A stretch of 64,000 bases of DNA from Paraburkholderia phytofirmans OLGA172 (GCF_001634365.1 NZ_CP014579.1:1922001-1986000); one strand, 5' to 3'; numbered from the stretch's first letter, positions 24,097 to 35,393 are shown. Notes: generated from the letters alone by a model not told the origin. Translations and numbers: made by a program.

Positions 24097-25500
24097 TCAC
24101 TGCATGGTGGTGTTCGGCAACGGTGGATCCCCTGCCGATACCGTACTGATGTTCAGTGCGTGTTCGTTCAGTTTTCGCCGTTGTGCAGAGAGAACTCGCG
24201 CCATGACGGTCATGCATACGCAAGCCATCAAGAGCGGTATCGACAACAGCACACAGGTGAACAGATATGGAAAGCCCGATATGACTATCAAGCCTATCAA
24301 CGACGTACCGACAATTGATCCCAGCCGTCCGATCGCAACGTTCCAGCCCCCACCGGAGGCACGGAGCGCAGTGGGATAGAAGATGCCCGGAATGGTGTTG
24401 ACACAGATCAGCGGGCCGCCAACAGCTATCCCGGACAAGAAGACCACGCCCGTATGCCACTGATTGGTTTCGGACATGCCTAAAGCGATGACAAGCAGGG
24501 AGCCTGCGCCGAAAGCCACTGAAATGACCGACGCCACGTTATAGCGACGCACAAGGATAGCGAAAAGAACCGCCCCGCCAAGCGCACCGAACTGGAACAT
24601 CGACGATACCTGCGAGGCGTCGTGCATCGATAGCCCCACCTGCTTCAGGTGCGTCGGCAACCAGCTCCCAATCAGAAAGAACGCCAGATAACCGGCAAAC
24701 TCGGTAAACCACGTCAACACGGTGCCGAGCCGGTATTCACCGCTCAATAGCGCCCCGCTTCCGCTGAACGATTCGCGCGTTTCGGCGATGAATAAATGCA
24801 TTCCAGAAAGGTCTAAGGCCGGAAACACTTTGCCAAGAATTCGTTTCGCCTGCTCGCTGGACTTCCGGCTGGCCACGATGTAGAGCGGTGACTCCGGTAC
24901 TTGCCATGCGAATAACGCGGCAACGCCAAGCGGCATAAGACCACTCAATACAAGCATGCCTCGCCAACCCAACGTCCCAATAGCCGACGACGTCACGAAA
25001 CCAGCGGCTGCCGCACCGAAAAGAAATCCACAGTATGTCGATGCGAGCATCGCTGACCGTGAACGGTCGGGGCTATATTCCGCGACGATCGCTGATGTAG
25101 CGGGCATCGCTGCCCCGATGCCGAGGCCGGTTATAAAACGCCAGGCAACCAGCTGAAATATCGACTGCGCTTCGCTCGACATCACACCAGCGATTCCAAA
25201 CCAGGCGATGGCCACGATGCTTACCGTTCGACGACCGACACGGTCAGCCATTGTTCCTCCAACGATCGAGCCAATCAGCAGTCCGGTTAATCCAAAGGCC
25301 ACCAGAGGCGAGAGCGCCGCGCTCGAAAGCTGCCAGTGCTGGCTTATTGCAGGCGCGATAAAACTGATCACGATCGTGTCGAAACCCTCGATCGCTGTTG
25401 CTGCGAAGCAGATGAGGAGCACCGTCCACTGCTTTCGCCCCACGGGCATATCGTTAAAAATCTTGCGCACATCCCGCTGGGCATAGCCTATGCTTTTCAT
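24097..25500 (-). CDS. MFS transporter, AAHS-type aromatic acid importer
   Basis: A 467-residue 12-helix permease, paralogous to the one at 7116-8489. Helix 1 carries EGFDTIVISFIAPAI with the charged residue expected in aromatic-acid symporters. GTMADRVGRRTVSIV is the loop 2-3 motif, and SPDRSRSAMLASTYCGF and GWNVAIGRLGSI are further family segments. It follows the porin gene on the same strand by 85 bp, so porin and importer form an uptake unit for the substrate of the TetR-bounded cluster. AAGGATG precedes the ATG. Confidence 0.9.
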   Translation of the reverse strand: MKSIGYAQRDVRKIFNDMPVGRKQWTVLLICFAATAIEGFDTIVISFIAPAISQHWQLSSAALSPLVAFGLTGLLIGSIVGGTMADRVGRRTVSIVAIAWFGIAGVMSSEAQSIFQLVAWRFITGLGIGAAMPATSAIVAEYSPDRSRSAMLASTYCGFLFGAAAAGFVTSSAIGTLGWRGMLVLSGLMPLGVAALFAWQVPESPLYIVASRKSSEQAKRILGKVFPALDLSGMHLFIAETRESFSGSGALLSGEYRLGTVLTWFTEFAGYLAFFLIGSWLPTHLKQVGLSMHDASQVSSMFQFGALGGAVLFAILVRRYNVASVISVAFGAGSLLVIALGMSETNQWHTGVVFLSGIAVGGPLICVNTIPGIFYPTALRASGGGWNVAIGRLGSIVGTSLIGLIVISGFPYLFTCVLLSIPLLMACVCMTVMARVLSAQRRKLNEHALNISTVSAGDPPLPNTTMQ

Positions 25501-25585
25501 CGCATCATCCTTGATGATCGACCACCGGGTTCCGGGGTCGACCGGGTTTCACTTGTCGCTCGACAGCACCGACATCACAGGGCCG

Positions 25586-26686
25586 TTAAAACCGGTGACG
25601 GATTCCGACTCGCAACAAGCCCTGAGTCTGTCCGCTCGACGGTGAAGGAATCAGCGTGATCTGCGCCTGAGTCGCCGAGCCCGCCGCTTTCAGCAGTTCG
25701 GCGGCAAAGTAAATATCCGTCCGCTTCGACAGGAAATAATTGGTGTAGAGATCGATTGCCCGATAGATTGGGCTCGCGGAGGTCGCCCCCACTTTGCCGT
25801 GCGTGTAGATGTACGCCGCACCTGCGAACAGAAAGGGTGTAATGAAATAACCGACGTTTGCCTCGTAGTTGTCAAACCGCACGTCACTGCCAAGGAAGCC
25901 TTTCTTGAATCGCGTCGTTGTGTACTCAAAGGCAACTGAAGCACTGCCGATCTTGTACGATGTACCTACCCCTGCGATGGATTCGCTCTCCGCGCTCTGC
26001 ACGTACGGGGCGTAAATGATGTTTCGCGGCGCGGTGCTATCGAATGCGGCGGCGTACGGATTCTTGATGATCGTATAGGCGGCCGCTATATACAGCGGGA
26101 GGTTTATTCCCGTGTAGCTCAGTCCCACCGACGTCACGCTATTCGTGGAGAATTGTCCGGGCTGCCCACCAAAGCTATAGAGCGCACCGAATGTGAAGCC
26201 GCCGATTTTCGGACTGGCGTATTTGACCGAGTTGTTGATTCGTATGCTCCCGCCAGCGTTGTCAACGTCGCCGGCATGAGCGAAGTAGACCGCCCAGTTC
26301 AACCCGGCCGCGACGGTGGAGAGCATTTCGGCCACTTCCTCGTACTGACGACCAAGGGTGATCGTCCCATACGGACTTGAAATGCCAACGTACGCCTGCC
26401 GTCCAAACAGACGCCCATTGTTCGAGAGGTTTCCGCTAGACAGATCAAAGCCGTTTTCTAATGTGAAGACCGCTTTGTAACCGCCCCCCAGGTCTTCGGC
26501 ACCGCGCAGTCCCCATCTGGACAACGATCCACCTCCGCTCTGAAGCAACCACGCGGAATGTCCGTTTTGATTGCTTGAGTAGGTCAAGCCTTCATCCAGC
26601 AGACCGTACAGTGTCACGGAACTTTGGGCGTACACCACCGCAGGCGTGATACAAAGCAGCGCCGCGGCCCAGGACAATCTCTTCAT
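25586..26686 (-). CDS. Outer-membrane porin (Porin_4 type)
   Basis: A 366-residue porin. The start at 26686 (MKRLSWAAALLC) gives a clean signal peptide cut before QSSVTLYGLLDEG and has GGGGAG upstream, whereas the reading frame extends 63 codons further without any signal. SRWGLRGAEDLGGGYKAVF, GRQAYVGISSPYGTITLGRQY and the final LLRVGIRHRF with terminal phenylalanine are typical. It resembles the first porin (2423-3574) over its whole length but differs in loops, in line with a different solute. It is the first gene of the porin-importer transcript. Confidence 0.92.
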   Translation of the reverse strand: MKRLSWAAALLCITPAVVYAQSSVTLYGLLDEGLTYSSNQNGHSAWLLQSGGGSLSRWGLRGAEDLGGGYKAVFTLENGFDLSSGNLSNNGRLFGRQAYVGISSPYGTITLGRQYEEVAEMLSTVAAGLNWAVYFAHAGDVDNAGGSIRINNSVKYASPKIGGFTFGALYSFGGQPGQFSTNSVTSVGLSYTGINLPLYIAAAYTIIKNPYAAAFDSTAPRNIIYAPYVQSAESESIAGVGTSYKIGSASVAFEYTTTRFKKGFLGSDVRFDNYEANVGYFITPFLFAGAAYIYTHGKVGATSASPIYRAIDLYTNYFLSKRTDIYFAAELLKAAGSATQAQITLIPSPSSGQTQGLLRVGIRHRF

Positions 26687-27081
26687 CTCCAGTCTCCCCT
26701 GCAATTTTGAATTCACTACCAACCGGTACATCAGAGGCGCTGAAAGAAGGATAGGTCTAAATTTTCCGGTCGTATAGTTTAATTTGGATAGGAGTATCCC
26801 CAGGTATATTTCGCCTGATGATGAAGAGAACGGGTGCGTGACACCACGAGAAGGGGATTGAATCTGGCAGTCCAACGGATCGGAAGCCGATGGTGGCGTT
26901 GTGTGGTAGCGACGTTACGAGGACGCCAACGCGTTGTTATCCCGCATCGGCTTGCACACAGGATCGTGCATTCGACCAACTTAAGCGTCACGCGGCCGTC
27001 CAACCCGGCACGCCGGCATCGGACAAAAGCGCCATCAGGTCAGGACGTTTGCTGACCTTCCTTGAGACCAGGTTTTTATCG
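26687..27081. other. Intergenic region upstream of the second porin
   Basis: No gene is supported. The left part carries the porin promoter and a weaker relative of the cluster's TetR-like dyad; the right part abuts the stop of a crotonase gene and shows nothing recognisable. Confidence 0.45.
26757..26780. promoter_or_regulatory. Weaker copy of the TetR-like dyad upstream of the porin
   Basis: The right arm CGTATAGTTT matches CGTAAAGTAT of the site at 23843 at 8 of 10 positions and the left arm AAATTTTCCG matches at 6 of 10 with the same 2-bp centre. It lies 72-95 bp upstream of the porin start. The match is weaker than the other two and needs a motif scan for support. Confidence 0.4.
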
Positions 27082-27870
27082 TCAGGTCGATGCGCTTCTG
27101 GGCGAAGCAGAGTCCGCGACGAATTGTGCGACTCGCTGGGAAAACGCTTTCGTCGACGCGCATCTCAGGAACGCACGTTTTTCTTCTTCAAGCTGGCGCT
27201 CAAGGCCATCTTCGGCTGCCATTCCAACCAGCGATTTTGTTTCTCTAACCGCCGCCGCGGGTACATCCATGACTTTCCGCGCGAGCGCCAGGGTGGCGTC
27301 CTGCAAGGAAGCGGGTTCGGCAATACGCTGGACGAGTCCTAGCAGGCTAGCCTCGTCGGCACTCAACGAGTCCCGCGTCAGCATGATCTCCAATGCCCTC
27401 GCGGCCCCCAATCGACGCGCCAGATGAAAAGACAGACCACCGTCGCTGGATGTTCCTAGCTTGGCATAGCCGACGACGAAGCGGGCAGCGCTCGACGCCA
27501 CCACCAGGTCGCACGCCATTGCCAGCGAAAAACCCGCACCTGCCGCCGCTCCCTGAACGCTAGCGATCACAGGTATTGGCAAGCGCCGCATCGCCATGAT
27601 CGTGGTGTTCAGTGCGCTAATCAACGATTCGAGGGAGGAATCGGAACGCTGCAGCCCGTCAAGAATTTGACGAAGATCTCCGCCGGCTGAAAATATTCTG
27701 CCTCTGGCTTGAAGTATCACTGCGCGATACGTGGACGACGCCTCAATATCCTCGAAGGCGCCCAGCAGCTCATCGCAGAACGCCTTGTCGATCGAGTTCG
27801 CGCGTGTTTCGTTCACCATCGTAACGAAGGCGATGTCGTTATTTGACGTCAGCGTGATTTTGCTTTCCAT
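27082..27870 (-). CDS. Enoyl-CoA hydratase/isomerase family protein (isomerase-like)
   Basis: A 262-residue crotonase-fold protein. The oxyanion-hole segments GRIFSAGGDLRQI and QGAAAGAGFSLAMACDL are intact. The first hydratase glutamate is replaced by serine (GFSLAMA) and the second region reads LGTSSDGGLSF, with an aspartate as in PaaG/ECI-type isomerases. It is therefore more likely an enoyl-CoA isomerase or other non-hydratase crotonase than a hydratase. It is the first minus-strand gene of the cluster, with a dyad immediately before its start and the shared TetR-like site 100 bp upstream. Confidence 0.85.
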   Translation of the reverse strand: MESKITLTSNNDIAFVTMVNETRANSIDKAFCDELLGAFEDIEASSTYRAVILQARGRIFSAGGDLRQILDGLQRSDSSLESLISALNTTIMAMRRLPIPVIASVQGAAAGAGFSLAMACDLVVASSAARFVVGYAKLGTSSDGGLSFHLARRLGAARALEIMLTRDSLSADEASLLGLVQRIAEPASLQDATLALARKVMDVPAAAVRETKSLVGMAAEDGLERQLEEEKRAFLRCASTKAFSQRVAQFVADSASPRSAST

Positions 27871-28247
27871 GTGCCCTTGATCCGTGAATCAAATCTGTAA
27901 ATCTGTAGTCGGACTCAGTTCTGTCGTGGGCCGGGCGGAACACCAGGAGCCGGCAACTTACGCATATTATACTTTACGAACAGTAAATTTAAAAGGAAAA
28001 TGGACAGCATGGGACGGCGGATCGACTGGGCATGCGGCATGTGCGATGCAAATAGTGTGTTACTGTGCCGGCGCAAATCGACTGCGCTCAACGGGTTCAG
28101 CGGCGCTCAAGATCCGATGCGAGTGTGTGATACCTTTGTTGACGATCGCGGATCCTGCAACGCCTGCACGGTGTTGGTCTGTCGGAAGGCGAACGGCACT
28201 GGAGCACGGACGCAACTGAATAACGAAATTCCGAATCGAGAAACCAA
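27871..28247. other. Divergent promoter region, isomerase-like gene and second tetR
   Basis: No gene is supported. The region holds the TetR-like site at 27968-27990 and a 16-bp dyad TTGAT-N6-ATCAA at 27877-27892 that touches the ribosome site of the isomerase-like gene. Both divergent genes must be controlled from here. Confidence 0.5.
27968..27990. promoter_or_regulatory. TetR-like operator in the divergent tetR/isomerase region
   Basis: TTTAC and GTAAA (27973-27987) flank five bases. The longer left arm ATACTTTACGAAC repeats the arm found at 23843-23864 base for base. The site is about 100 bp from the isomerase-like gene and 260 bp from tetR. It is the natural operator for the TetR at 28248. 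Confidence 0.6.
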
Positions 28248-29006
28248 ATGGCGGACAGCACAGGTTCCAGGAGCGTTGGTAACAAAAGCAGACCAACCGA
28301 ACTCAAACGCGCAGAGCAGCAGCGGTCGCAGGAAACCCGCTCCGCGATCCTGAACGCGGCACTTGCCGAATTCGCCTCGAAGGGCTTTGAGGCTGCGAGT
28401 ATTCGTAGCATCGCGGATCGCATCGGATTGCAACATCCGCTTATCACATACCATTACCGATCCAAGGACGATCTCTGGCAGGCGGTAGCGGAGTATGTGT
28501 TCGAACGCATTCGCCATGAGTGGGATGCCTATCTGACCGATACGCCCCCTGCCATGGCGGCGGACCGCGTAAAACTTGTGTATCGGTCTTTGTTTCGCTT
28601 CACGGTTGATTTCCCCGAGTTTCATCGCTTCATGCTCCAGGAGTTCCTGGTGTACAGCCCTCGGTTACAGTGGCTCGCCGACACGGTGCTCAAGCCATTG
28701 ATCAGCTGGATCATTCCGCAGATTCGCGAGGCGCAGGATGAACACACCTTGCCCCAAGTCGAACCGATCCTCCTGCACTATCTCATGATCAGCCTGACAT
28801 CAACGCTTTCTGGATTCGGCCCGGAAATGCTCGCCACCAGCAATGTTTCTGCGTCCGATCCCAAGGTCGTTGAGGCGTATTGGCAGATGGTCGAGGCACT
28901 CGTCTTTAGCAAGCAACCGGAGACGCAACGTTCGGACACGGTCGAATCACGTTCGCGCAAGTCCGGCAATCGGACCCGCGTATCCGCACGCGCGAAGAAC
29001 AGTTGA
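28248..29006 (+). CDS. TetR-family regulator (paralog of the one at 15459)
   Basis: A 252-residue TetR protein with DNA-binding helices RSAILNAALAEFASKGFEAA and IRSIADRIGLQHPLITYHY. Its ligand domain shares FRFTVDFPEFHRFMLQEFLVYS and ISLTSTLSGFGPEM with the paralog at 15459-16142. It has an extra basic, Ser/Arg-rich C-terminal tail of about 30 residues that the paralog lacks. Placed divergently from the first gene of the catabolic cluster, with the shared dyad between them, it is the better candidate for the cluster's principal repressor. The two paralogs may bind related sites or form mixed dimers; this is inference. Confidence 0.91.
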   Translation: MADSTGSRSVGNKSRPTELKRAEQQRSQETRSAILNAALAEFASKGFEAASIRSIADRIGLQHPLITYHYRSKDDLWQAVAEYVFERIRHEWDAYLTDTPPAMAADRVKLVYRSLFRFTVDFPEFHRFMLQEFLVYSPRLQWLADTVLKPLISWIIPQIREAQDEHTLPQVEPILLHYLMISLTSTLSGFGPEMLATSNVSASDPKVVEAYWQMVEALVFSKQPETQRSDTVESRSRKSGNRTRVSARAKNS

Positions 29007-29623
29007 GATATCCCGCACTACTGCCGGGTTTCAGGGAAGATCGATCCGACTCGCTTTAAAGATGATGGTCTGGCAGACGCTAGCCGTCCACCGGCGATTC
29101 AAGCCTTTTCCTGATCACATCGATTCCCCTGGCCGAGCGCCTGGTGCGCTTTCGTATTACCGAAGTGCGGCGCAGTCGCGAGGCGTTGCCGTTTCGCTGG
29201 TCTGACGTCGCCTATGCGCCACGGTTCGCGACACCCGCCTGATTGCCTGCTGCATTGGCCGCCTCATTGCCGACTGCACCGCTCGAGTCGCGGTGGAAGA
29301 AGCTAAGGCTCGCCGCCGTGCACGAAGAACCCGCAGACGCCACCATCGACGAAGGCCATGCGCTCTTCTGCATGGGGCCACCGGTTGCCGAGGACGTTGC
29401 CGCGCCGGACGGACTGTCGCTCGAACGCTGAATGACGGGCCCGGCATCCTGGCGCAAAATCGGATTACGCACGCCTCCACGCGGGCGAGTTCTGTTTCCG
29501 ACCGGCAAGGTCAGCAAGGTGAAGCGGGTGTCAGGCATTTTCACACCGAATGCCGGCTTTCCCACATACCGAAAACTGACGGCCGGTTATCCTGATTACT
29601 CGGGCGGGCGGCAGGAGAAAGCC
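29007..29623. other. Non-coding or decayed junction between catabolic island and chromosome
   Basis: About 600 bp with short open frames on both strands, none with a family signature or convincing ribosome site. A plus-strand frame ending at 29251 (PLAERLVRFRITEVRRSRE) and another ending at 29431 look like gene-derived fragments but cannot be assigned. It marks the right edge of the lower-G+C island. No tRNA or attachment repeat was seen. Confidence 0.4.
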
Positions 29624-29902
29624 ATGTCGGTATATGTCGATGAAGGATTCAGGCCCTGTGTCACGGAATGCGCAACGGTCGCCTTCCGGGTCTGTTTTGA
29701 CGAACGGGTGCAGATCTTCGAGGTCAGCGCCGAGGCACTGATGACCTATTGCGGAGCCGCCAGCAAGCGGCGCCGCGATTTGCTCATCGCGTTCGAAAAC
29801 GCGCAACTGGAAATATTGAAGGTGGTGGTGTGTAAATGGCCGTTCAAACAGATCGAGCCCGTGCGGCTGGGGCTCGACGAATTCCGAATGGTCAGACATT
29901 AG
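29624..29902 (+). CDS. Small DUF1488-like protein
   Basis: A 92-residue protein beginning MSVYVDEGFRP. AGGAGAAAGCC precedes the ATG, which is why this start is preferred over the 64-codon extension of the frame. FRVCFDERVQIFEVSAEALMTY and RRRDLLIAFENAQLEI resemble the DUF1488 pattern of a short beta sheet and a helix containing a conserved S-x-E-A-L. Function unknown. It lies 19 bp before the PhnD-like gene on the same strand and may be cotranscribed. Confidence 0.6.
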   Translation: MSVYVDEGFRPCVTECATVAFRVCFDERVQIFEVSAEALMTYCGAASKRRRDLLIAFENAQLEILKVVVCKWPFKQIEPVRLGLDEFRMVRH

Positions 29903-29921
29903 GCATGCCAGAATCGCGTCC

Positions 29922-30713
29922 ATGACCTGGATCGCCGCCCTGCCGATGTACAACGTGACGCCCACGCTCGCCACTGCGTGGCGCGAGTGGCTGGACGACG
30001 TCTTGCGCATGGTGAAGCCGGCGTGCCGCGTCGTCGAACCCGACGAGGAACTGCATGGCTTCTGGCGGCGCCCCAACGTACTGCTCTCGCAAACCTGCGG
30101 CTATCCCTTGATGCATGGTTTGAACGAACAGGTTCAGTTGATCGCCACGCCGCGCTTCGACGCGCCCGGCTGCAAAGGCGCGGAGTATTCGAGCGTACTG
30201 GTCACGCGGGCAGAGGCGCAGTTCGATTCGCTCGCGGCGTGCCGTGGCGCACGTGCCGCCTACAATCAGGACGATTCGAACAGCGGCATGAACGTGTTTC
30301 GCCATGCGGTGGCGCCGCTTGCGCGCGGCGGTGCGTTTTTCAGCGCGGTCCTGCGCACCGGTTCGCATCTTGGATCATTGCGAGCGGTGGTCGAAAATCG
30401 CGCGGACGTCGCCGCCATCGACTGCGTGACGTTCGCGTTTGTCTGCGATGAATTGCCGGAACTGGCACGGCAGGTTCGGCAAATCGGCGTGACGGCAGCC
30501 TCTCCGGGTTTGCCCTTGATTGCCTCCAACAACGTGCCGGCCGCGACAATCGAGACGCTGCGCGAGGCACTGAGCGAGGCGCACCTTGCACAGCCCGAGC
30601 GCGCCAAACGCCTGCGTTTGAAGGGCTTTTCCGCGTTGCCGCTCACGGACTACGAGCGGATCGAGCAACTCGAAAACGAGGCACGTGCCTCAGGCTACGC
30701 GCGCCTCGCTTAA
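29922..30713 (+). CDS. PhnD-like periplasmic-binding-protein-fold protein without signal peptide
   Basis: A 263-residue protein with the type-2 periplasmic binding fold of the phosphate/phosphonate (PhnD) family: IAALPMYNVTP at the start, LSQTCGYPLMHGL, ARAAYNQDDSNSGMNVFRH and VENRADVAAIDCVTFAFV. No signal peptide, lipobox or transport genes accompany it, so it is probably a cytoplasmic sensor or a protein with unknown ligand. It converges on liuD, with 9 bp between the stop codons. Confidence 0.8.
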   Translation: MTWIAALPMYNVTPTLATAWREWLDDVLRMVKPACRVVEPDEELHGFWRRPNVLLSQTCGYPLMHGLNEQVQLIATPRFDAPGCKGAEYSSVLVTRAEAQFDSLAACRGARAAYNQDDSNSGMNVFRHAVAPLARGGAFFSAVLRTGSHLGSLRAVVENRADVAAIDCVTFAFVCDELPELARQVRQIGVTAASPGLPLIASNNVPAATIETLREALSEAHLAQPERAKRLRLKGFSALPLTDYERIEQLENEARASGYARLA

Positions 30714-30722
30714 GACTCGCGG

Positions 30723-32750
<2,028 letters not shown>

Positions 32751-32837
32751 GAGGTATCTCGGTGATGGTCCCGTTCGGGGCTGTGTTGTTCTGGTGGAGG
32801 CCAGCATGCGCCTCGGGATAGGTGCCTTTGTGACGCT

Positions 32838-33623
32838 TCAACTGCGCCAGGAAGGTGTGCGCTTTTCGAGGAACGACGCGACGCCTTCACGGCCTTCCGC
32901 ACCCGCTCGCGTACGCGCGATGCGCGCCGCCGTGTCCTCGATCATGACCTCGTTCAACTCGTGGCCAGCGATGTCCTGCACGAGTTGCTTGCAGGCACGC
33001 ACCGCTTGCGGGCCGTTTGCGCACAGCGTCTCAGCGATCTGCTGCACGGTGGCGTCGAGTTGCTCCATGCCCACCGCTTCGCTGACGAGGCCGAGGCGGT
33101 ACGCCGTCGCGCAATCGAACTGCTCGGCGGTCGCGAAGTAGCGGCGCGAGGCCTGCTCGCCCAACGCGCGGATCACGTACGGCGCGATGGTGGCCGGGAT
33201 CAGGCCGAGACGCGCTTCCGAGAGGCAAAACCGCGCGCCCTCCACCGCGACGACGATATCGCACGCCGAGATCAAACCCATGCCGCCCGCGTACGCGTCG
33301 CCGTTCACGCGCGCGATCACCGGTTTGGCGCAGCGATAGATCGACGACAGCATGTTCGCGAGCAGCATTGCGTCGGCGCGGTTCTCGTCGTCCGAGTAGC
33401 CGGCCATCTTCTTCATCCAGTTCAGGTCGGCGCCTGCACAGAACGCCTTGCCGTTCGCGGCAAGCACCACCGCGCGCACGTCGTCGCGCGCGCTCAAGGC
33501 GATGAAGGCCGAGGTCACCTCGGCGATCATCGTTTCGTTGAACGCGTTGCGCACGTCCGGCCGGTTCAGCGTAACCGTGGCGATCTGACCGGTGAATGCG
33601 ACATTCAGCGTTTCGTATTGCAT
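32838..33623 (-). CDS. liuC: 3-methylglutaconyl-CoA hydratase
   Basis: A 261-residue enoyl-CoA hydratase. FCAGADLNWMKKMAGYS is highly characteristic of methylglutaconyl-CoA hydratases, followed by NGDAYAGGMGLISACDIV and SEARLGLIPATIAPYV. It hydrates 3-methylglutaconyl-CoA to HMG-CoA, the fourth step of leucine/isovalerate degradation. The start MQYETLNVAF at 33623 lies 28 bp after the liuB stop; a 24-codon extension would overlap liuB. The glycine replacing the first catalytic glutamate (GGMGL) is normal for this subfamily. Confidence 0.92.
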   Translation of the reverse strand: MQYETLNVAFTGQIATVTLNRPDVRNAFNETMIAEVTSAFIALSARDDVRAVVLAANGKAFCAGADLNWMKKMAGYSDDENRADAMLLANMLSSIYRCAKPVIARVNGDAYAGGMGLISACDIVVAVEGARFCLSEARLGLIPATIAPYVIRALGEQASRRYFATAEQFDCATAYRLGLVSEAVGMEQLDATVQQIAETLCANGPQAVRACKQLVQDIAGHELNEVMIEDTAARIARTRAGAEGREGVASFLEKRTPSWRS

Positions 33624-33651
33624 CGTTGCAGCCCTCTTCCGTAGCGCTCTG

Positions 33652-35259
33652 TCACATTCTGAACACGCCGAAACGCGTGTCTTCGATCGGCGCATTCATC
33701 GTCGCCGAGAGGCCGAGACCGAGCACGTCGCGCGTTTGCGCCGGGTCGATCACACCGTCGTCCCATAGACGCGCGCTCGCGTAGTACGGGTGCCCCTGAT
33801 GCTCGTATTGCTCGCGGATCGGCTGCTTGAACGCATCCTCTTCTTCGGCGCTCCACGAACCGCCTTTGCCTTCGATGCCGTCGCGTTTGACCGTGGCCAG
33901 CACCGACGCCGCCTGCTCGCCGCCCATCACCGAAATGCGCGCGTTCGGCCACATCCACAGGAAGCGCGGCGAATACGCGCGGCCGCACATGCCATAGTTG
34001 CCGGCCCCGAACGAACCGCCGATGATCACCGTGAACTTCGGCACCTTCGCCGTGGCCACGGCCGTCACCATCTTCGCGCCATTGCGGGCGATACCTTCGT
34101 TTTCGTACTTGCGGCCCACCATGAAACCCGTGATGTTCTGCAGGAACACGAGCGGAATCTTGCGCTGGCAGCACAGTTCGATGAAATGCGCGCCCTTGAG
34201 CGCCGACTCCGAAAACAGAATGCCGTTGTTCGCGATGATGCCGACCGGATGCCCCCAGATATGCGCGAAGCCGCACACGAGCGTGGTGCCGTAACGGGCC
34301 TTGAATTCGTCGAACGCGGAATCGTCGACAATACGCGCGATCACCTCGCGGATATCGAACGGCTTGCGCGTATCGACGGGAATCACGCCGTACATGCTCT
34401 TCACGTCATAGCGCGGCGGCTTCGGCTCCTGCAATGCCACCGGCACCTGCTTCGAGCGATTCAGATTGCCGACGATGCTGCGCGCAATGCCCAACGCATG
34501 CGCGTCGTTCTGCGCGAGATGATCGACCACGCCCGACAGACGCGTATGCACGTCGCCGCCGCCGAGGTCTTCCGCGCTCACCACTTCACCGGTTGCGGCT
34601 TTGACGAGCGGCGGTCCGCCGAGAAAAATCGTCCCCTGATTCTTGACGATGATCGATTCATCGCTCATGGCCGGCACATAGGCGCCGCCCGCCGTGCACG
34701 AGCCCATCACGACGGCGATTTGCGGAATGCCGGCCGCGGACAGATTCGCCTGATTGAAGAAGATGCGGCCGAAGTGATCGCGATCGGGGAACACGTCGTC
34801 CTGATTCGGCAGATTCGCACCGCCCGAGTCGACCAGATAGACGCACGGCAAATGGTTTTCGGCGGCGATTTCCTGCGCCCGCACGTGCTTTTTCACGGTG
34901 ACGGGATAGTAAGTGCCACCTTTGACCGTCGCATCATTGCAGACGATCACGCACTCCTGCCCTGCGATGCGGCCAATGCCGGTGATGACGCCTGCGCCGG
35001 GTGCATCGTTGTGGTACATGCCATAGGCCGCGAGTTGCGAGAACTCGAGAAATGGCGTGCCCGGATCGAGGAGTTTCTCGATACGATCGCGCGGCAGCAA
35101 TTTGCCGCGGCCCGTGTGTTTGTCGCGCGCCGCTTTCCCGCCGCCCAGCGCGAGTTTCTCGATCTTCGCGCGAAGATCGGCGACTAGCGCTTCGAGCGCC
35201 GCCGCGTTGGTGCGGAAGTCGTCCGAGCGCGGATTCAGCTTTGATTCGATGATCGGCAT
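33652..35259 (-). CDS. liuB: 3-methylcrotonyl-CoA carboxylase, carboxyltransferase beta subunit
   Basis: A 535-residue carboxyltransferase. It shows the N-terminal domain with [20 protein letters not shown] and [19 protein letters not shown], and the C-terminal domain with [20 protein letters not shown] and [17 protein letters not shown]. It transfers the carboxyl group from biotin on LiuD to 3-methylcrotonyl-CoA. The start [15 protein letters not shown] at 35259 is preferred; the frame continues 18 codons further without homology. Second gene of the liu operon. Confidence 0.95.
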   Translation of the reverse strand: MPIIESKLNPRSDDFRTNAAALEALVADLRAKIEKLALGGGKAARDKHTGRGKLLPRDRIEKLLDPGTPFLEFSQLAAYGMYHNDAPGAGVITGIGRIAGQECVIVCNDATVKGGTYYPVTVKKHVRAQEIAAENHLPCVYLVDSGGANLPNQDDVFPDRDHFGRIFFNQANLSAAGIPQIAVVMGSCTAGGAYVPAMSDESIIVKNQGTIFLGGPPLVKAATGEVVSAEDLGGGDVHTRLSGVVDHLAQNDAHALGIARSIVGNLNRSKQVPVALQEPKPPRYDVKSMYGVIPVDTRKPFDIREVIARIVDDSAFDEFKARYGTTLVCGFAHIWGHPVGIIANNGILFSESALKGAHFIELCCQRKIPLVFLQNITGFMVGRKYENEGIARNGAKMVTAVATAKVPKFTVIIGGSFGAGNYGMCGRAYSPRFLWMWPNARISVMGGEQAASVLATVKRDGIEGKGGSWSAEEEDAFKQPIREQYEHQGHPYYASARLWDDGVIDPAQTRDVLGLGLSATMNAPIEDTRFGVFRM

Positions 35260-35393
35260 TGCGTGGCTTCTCCGGTTCGCCGCTTTTTGTCGGCCTGCAG
35301 TGACGCACTGCATTGGGTTGTGCGCAGTTGCGCGCCTTATGCTGCAGTGGTCCGCAGTGATCTGTCAGGCAGCACACTGCGCACTGCTGTGGC

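Noticed and set aside
29212..29565. Minus-strand Ser/Ala-rich frame of 117 codons
   Set aside because: Composition and lack of motif suggest an antisense or random frame in decayed sequence.
1..29623. Island bounded by a tRNA, attachment repeats or an integrase
   Set aside because: No tRNA gene, long direct repeat pair or integrase was seen at either edge within the window; transfer is suggested only by composition and relics.
33790..35187. Plus-strand open frame of 465 codons
   Set aside because: Antisense shadow of liuB with no recognisable domain.
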